Shown in pieces: positions 4,828 through 6,829 of a stretch of 6,829 nucleotides of DNA. Source of the DNA: an uncultured Ruminococcus sp. (lineage in GTDB: Bacteria; Bacillota; Clostridia; Oscillospirales; Acutalibacteraceae). The stretch is from contig CACWNZ010000072.1 of assembly GCA_902762335.1 (NCBI GenBank), positions 1 to 6,829 of the forward strand. The letters are read 5' to 3'. Position 1 is the stretch's first letter. Each line of letters starts with the position of its first letter. The position numbers and the translations under genes are program-made. Under the pieces are notes generated by a model, which was given only the letters and a program-made list of their open reading frames with translations, searched no databases and was not told where the DNA came from.

Positions 4828-6829
4828 ATGTCGTCTCATAAAAGCATAGATAAGATATGTATCATTATTACGGTGTTTACGGTAATTGTTGCAGTCGTTT
4901 TTTGCGGATTTTCCGCTATGGGAATAAATACAGTGCGGGCGATCGGCTATGAGAACAGGATCTTTGACCGCACAAAGGTCCATACCATTGATATTGTGAT
5001 GAACGATTGGGAGAGCTTTATTGAGGGCTGTGAGAGCGAGGAATACTCTCCCTGCAATGTTATCATAGACGGTGAAGCAATAAAAAACGTCGGCATCAGG
5101 GCAAAGGGAAATACATCTCTCAGCTCCGTCAAAAATTCCGGCAGCAGCCGATACAGCTTCAAGATCGAGTTTGATCAGTATGACAAAACAAAAAGCTATC
5201 ACGGTCTTGACAAGCTGTGCCTCAACAACATCATTCAGGACAATACCTACATGAAGGATTATTTAGCCTATTCGCTGATGTATGATTTCGGTGTAGATGC
5301 TCCGCTTTGCAGCTATGCCTACATCACCGTAAACGGTGAGGATTGGGGACTGTATCTTGCAGTAGAAGCGATCGAGGACTCATTCCTGACAAGAAATTAC
5401 GGCAGCAATTACGGCGATCTTTATAAGCCCGACAGCATGAGCTTCGGCGGCGGCAGGGGCAACGGCAGAGATTTCAGCATGACCGATTTCATTAACGAAA
5501 ACACGGACGAGAGCGATGCGGACAAAACGACAGAAAGCTCGGACAGCAAAAACAGCGTTGCCTTTTCTCCCCCGTCGGGATCTGACGGCAATATGCCCGA
5601 TATGTCAGGCTTCGACCCTTCAACAATGCCCGATATGTCAGGCTTCGACCCGTCATCCATGCCCGATATGTCAGCTTTCGATCCGTCATCTGTTCCCGGC
5701 GGCAACGGGAAGATGCCCGATATGGGCGGCGGATTCGGAGTCTTTGGCGGCGGTATGTGCAGCGACGACGTAAAGCTGAAATACATCGACGATGATCCCG
5801 ACAGCTATTCCAACATCTTTGGCAATGCCAAGACAACGGTTAATACCGCCGACAAGAACAGACTGATAAGGTCACTCAAAGCCCTCTCGGAGAAAACCGA
5901 TATTGGCTCTGTCGTTGATACCGACGAGGTCATAAGATACTTTGTTGTACACGATTTTCTCTGCAACGGCGACAGCTACACCGGTCAGATGATACACAAT
6001 TACTATCTCTATGAAGAAAACGGTCAGCTTTCCATGATACCCTGGGACTATAATCTTGCCTACGGCTCTTTCTCCGGCGGAAACGCTTCTTCGTCCGTCA
6101 ATTCACCGATAGACACTCCCGTTTCAAACGGAATGAGCGACCGACCCATGGTAGCGTGGATATTCGACAGTGAGGAATACACCAATAAATACCATGAGCT
6201 TTTCAGTGAATTTTTCAGCGGGACAGATTTGGATGCGATGATAACCGAAACAGCCGCCATGATCGACGAATACGTCCGCAAAGACCCCACGAAGTTCTGC
6301 ACCTATGAGGAATATCAGAAGGGCGTTGAAGCTATAAGGGAATTCTGTAAGCTTCGTACCGAAAGCGTAAAGGGACAGCTTGACGGAACTATCCCCTCGA
6401 CCTCCGACGGACAAAAGGCGGACAGCTCCGCGCTGATCGACACCTCTTCACTGAACGTCTCGGATATGGGAACAATGGGCGGCAATGGCGGCGGCTTCGG
6501 CGGTTTCGGAGGTAAAACGGACAGCAAATCGTCGGAAAACTCTGACGGGAGCGCGGATAGCGGTCAGTCGGACAAATTCGGGGGATCTTCAAGAAGAACG
6601 TCAAACGGCTTTGGCAGACGCGGCAGCTCGACCGAAAGCTCACAGCAGGACAGCGCAGTATCGACAACGTCCTCTTCTGCAAAGTCCGAAACAAGCATAC
6701 AGCCGCCTGACGGCTTGCAGATGCCCGAAGGGTTTGACCGGACTCAGATGCCTGAAGGGTTTGACCCGACCCAAATGCCCGAGGGATTTGATCGGACTCA
6801 GATGCCGGAGGGGGTTGATCCCACACAGA
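4828..6829 (+). CDS. Membrane-anchored CotH-family protein kinase (3' end missing)
   Basis: The frame is open from the ATG at 4828 to the window end (667 residues seen, no stop). A basic N-terminus and one hydrophobic helix (about 11-33) predict a membrane anchor or signal peptide with the rest outside the cell. CotH kinase features: GIRAKGNTS (89-97), SFKIEFD (110-116, candidate ATP-site lysine K112), LNNIIQDNTYMKDYLAYSL (132-150), GLYLAVEAIEDSFL (174-187), GDLYKPD (196-202), HDFLCNGDSYTGQ (375-387), HNYYLY (390-395) and MIPWDYNLAYG (403-413; D382 and D407 are the likely catalytic and metal-binding aspartates). CotH of Bacillus phosphorylates spore-coat proteins on serine. A low-complexity block (about 205-312) with 11-residue repeats interrupts the domain. 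After residue 520 comes a Ser/Gly/Asp-rich tail ending in 9-residue repeats. The start follows an AAGGATG site and lies 12 bases after DUF4956, so the two are co-transcribed. The substrate is unknown. Confidence 0.93.
   Translation, partial: MSSHKSIDKICIIITVFTVIVAVVFCGFSAMGINTVRAIGYENRIFDRTKVHTIDIVMNDWESFIEGCESEEYSPCNVIIDGEAIKNVGIRAKGNTSLSSVKNSGSSRYSFKIEFDQYDKTKSYHGLDKLCLNNIIQDNTYMKDYLAYSLMYDFGVDAPLCSYAYITVNGEDWGLYLAVEAIEDSFLTRNYGSNYGDLYKPDSMSFGGGRGNGRDFSMTDFINENTDESDADKTTESSDSKNSVAFSPPSGSDGNMPDMSGFDPSTMPDMSGFDPSSMPDMSAFDPSSVPGGNGKMPDMGGGFGVFGGGMCSDDVKLKYIDDDPDSYSNIFGNAKTTVNTADKNRLIRSLKALSEKTDIGSVVDTDEVIRYFVVHDFLCNGDSYTGQMIHNYYLYEENGQLSMIPWDYNLAYGSFSGGNASSSVNSPIDTPVSNGMSDRPMVAWIFDSEEYTNKYHELFSEFFSGTDLDAMITETAAMIDEYVRKDPTKFCTYEEYQKGVEAIREFCKLRTESVKGQLDGTIPSTSDGQKADSSALIDTSSLNVSDMGTMGGNGGGFGGFGGKTDSKSSENSDGSADSGQSDKFGGSSRRTSNGFGRRGSSTESSQQDSAVSTTSSSAKSETSIQPPDGLQMPEGFDRTQMPEGFDPTQMPEGFDRTQMPEGVDPTQ
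5593..5691 (+). repeat. Three tandem 33-base repeats inside the CotH kinase domain
   Basis: Three in-frame copies encode MPDMSGFDPST, MPDMSGFDPSS and MPDMSAFDPSS (residues 256-288). The first 26 bases of copies one and two are identical, and copy three differs by only a few bases. A partial further copy, MPDMGGGFG, follows at 5713. The near identity at DNA level suggests recent duplication or slippage. Confidence 0.95.
6721..6828 (+). repeat. Four tandem 27-base repeats in the CotH tail, running off the window
   Basis: Four in-frame copies encode MPEGFDRTQ, MPEGFDPTQ, MPEGFDRTQ and MPEGVDPTQ (residues 632-667). The seventh residue alternates Arg, Pro, Arg, Pro, suggesting an 18-residue higher-order unit. 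Synonymous third-base differences between copies imply that the protein pattern is kept while the DNA drifts. The array may continue past the window. Confidence 0.93.

Noticed and set aside
4168..5202. Open frame of 344 codons on the minus strand
   Set aside because: It lies opposite DUF4956 and the CotH N-terminus, both strongly supported; its translation is rich in His, Cys and Asn with no recognisable domain.
5421..5836. Two minus-strand open frames opposite the CotH repeats
   Set aside because: Their repeats (such as DISGMDDGSKP) mirror the + strand repeats; they carry no domain and overlap a certain kinase gene.
6721..6828. CRISPR-like direct repeats
   Set aside because: Units are 27 bases, contiguous without spacers, in frame, and vary at third codon positions; they are protein repeats.

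Overview
The window looks like a chromosomal segment from a Gram-positive gut- or rumen-type Clostridia, most like Ruminococcus and relatives (Oscillospiraceae). This is inferred from AGGAGG-type ribosome binding sites, moderate GC, and the gene trio VTC domain / DUF4956 / CotH kinase, which is typical of that group. No marker gene fixes the species. All recognisable genes read on the + strand. No tRNA, rRNA, CRISPR array, insertion sequence or attachment site was seen.

Region 1 (1-2823) is the 3' end of an ABC-transporter operon. It holds the C-terminal 160 residues of a MacB/LolD-type ATPase, overlapped by a 779-residue permease with two FtsX domains. The ATPase fragment has an arginine where the Q-loop glutamine is expected. 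A strong hairpin with T-tracts on both strands (2896-2936) closes the operon.

Region 2 (2824-3426) has no intact gene. It holds the terminator, a decayed GNAT acetyltransferase (frame break plus an internal stop), a candidate promoter with a TATAAT box at 3332, and a long inverted repeat (3344-3403). That repeat would form the extreme 5' end of the next transcript.

Region 3 (3427 to the window end) is a tight operon of three genes. The first is a small stand-alone VTC-type polyphosphate polymerase of the triphosphate tunnel metalloenzyme fold. The second is a DUF4956 membrane protein with a soluble C-terminal domain. The third is a membrane-anchored CotH-family kinase with a low-complexity insertion inside the kinase domain and a Ser/Gly-rich tail ending in 9-residue repeats; it runs off the window. 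The order suggests a polymer-making enzyme, a membrane component and a kinase predicted to face outward, working together. One speculative but testable reading is that polyphosphate is made inside, handled or moved by DUF4956, and used by or attached to the CotH protein, whose Ser/Asp/Lys-rich stretches resemble known phosphate-acceptor sequences. This trio is the most interesting content of the window.
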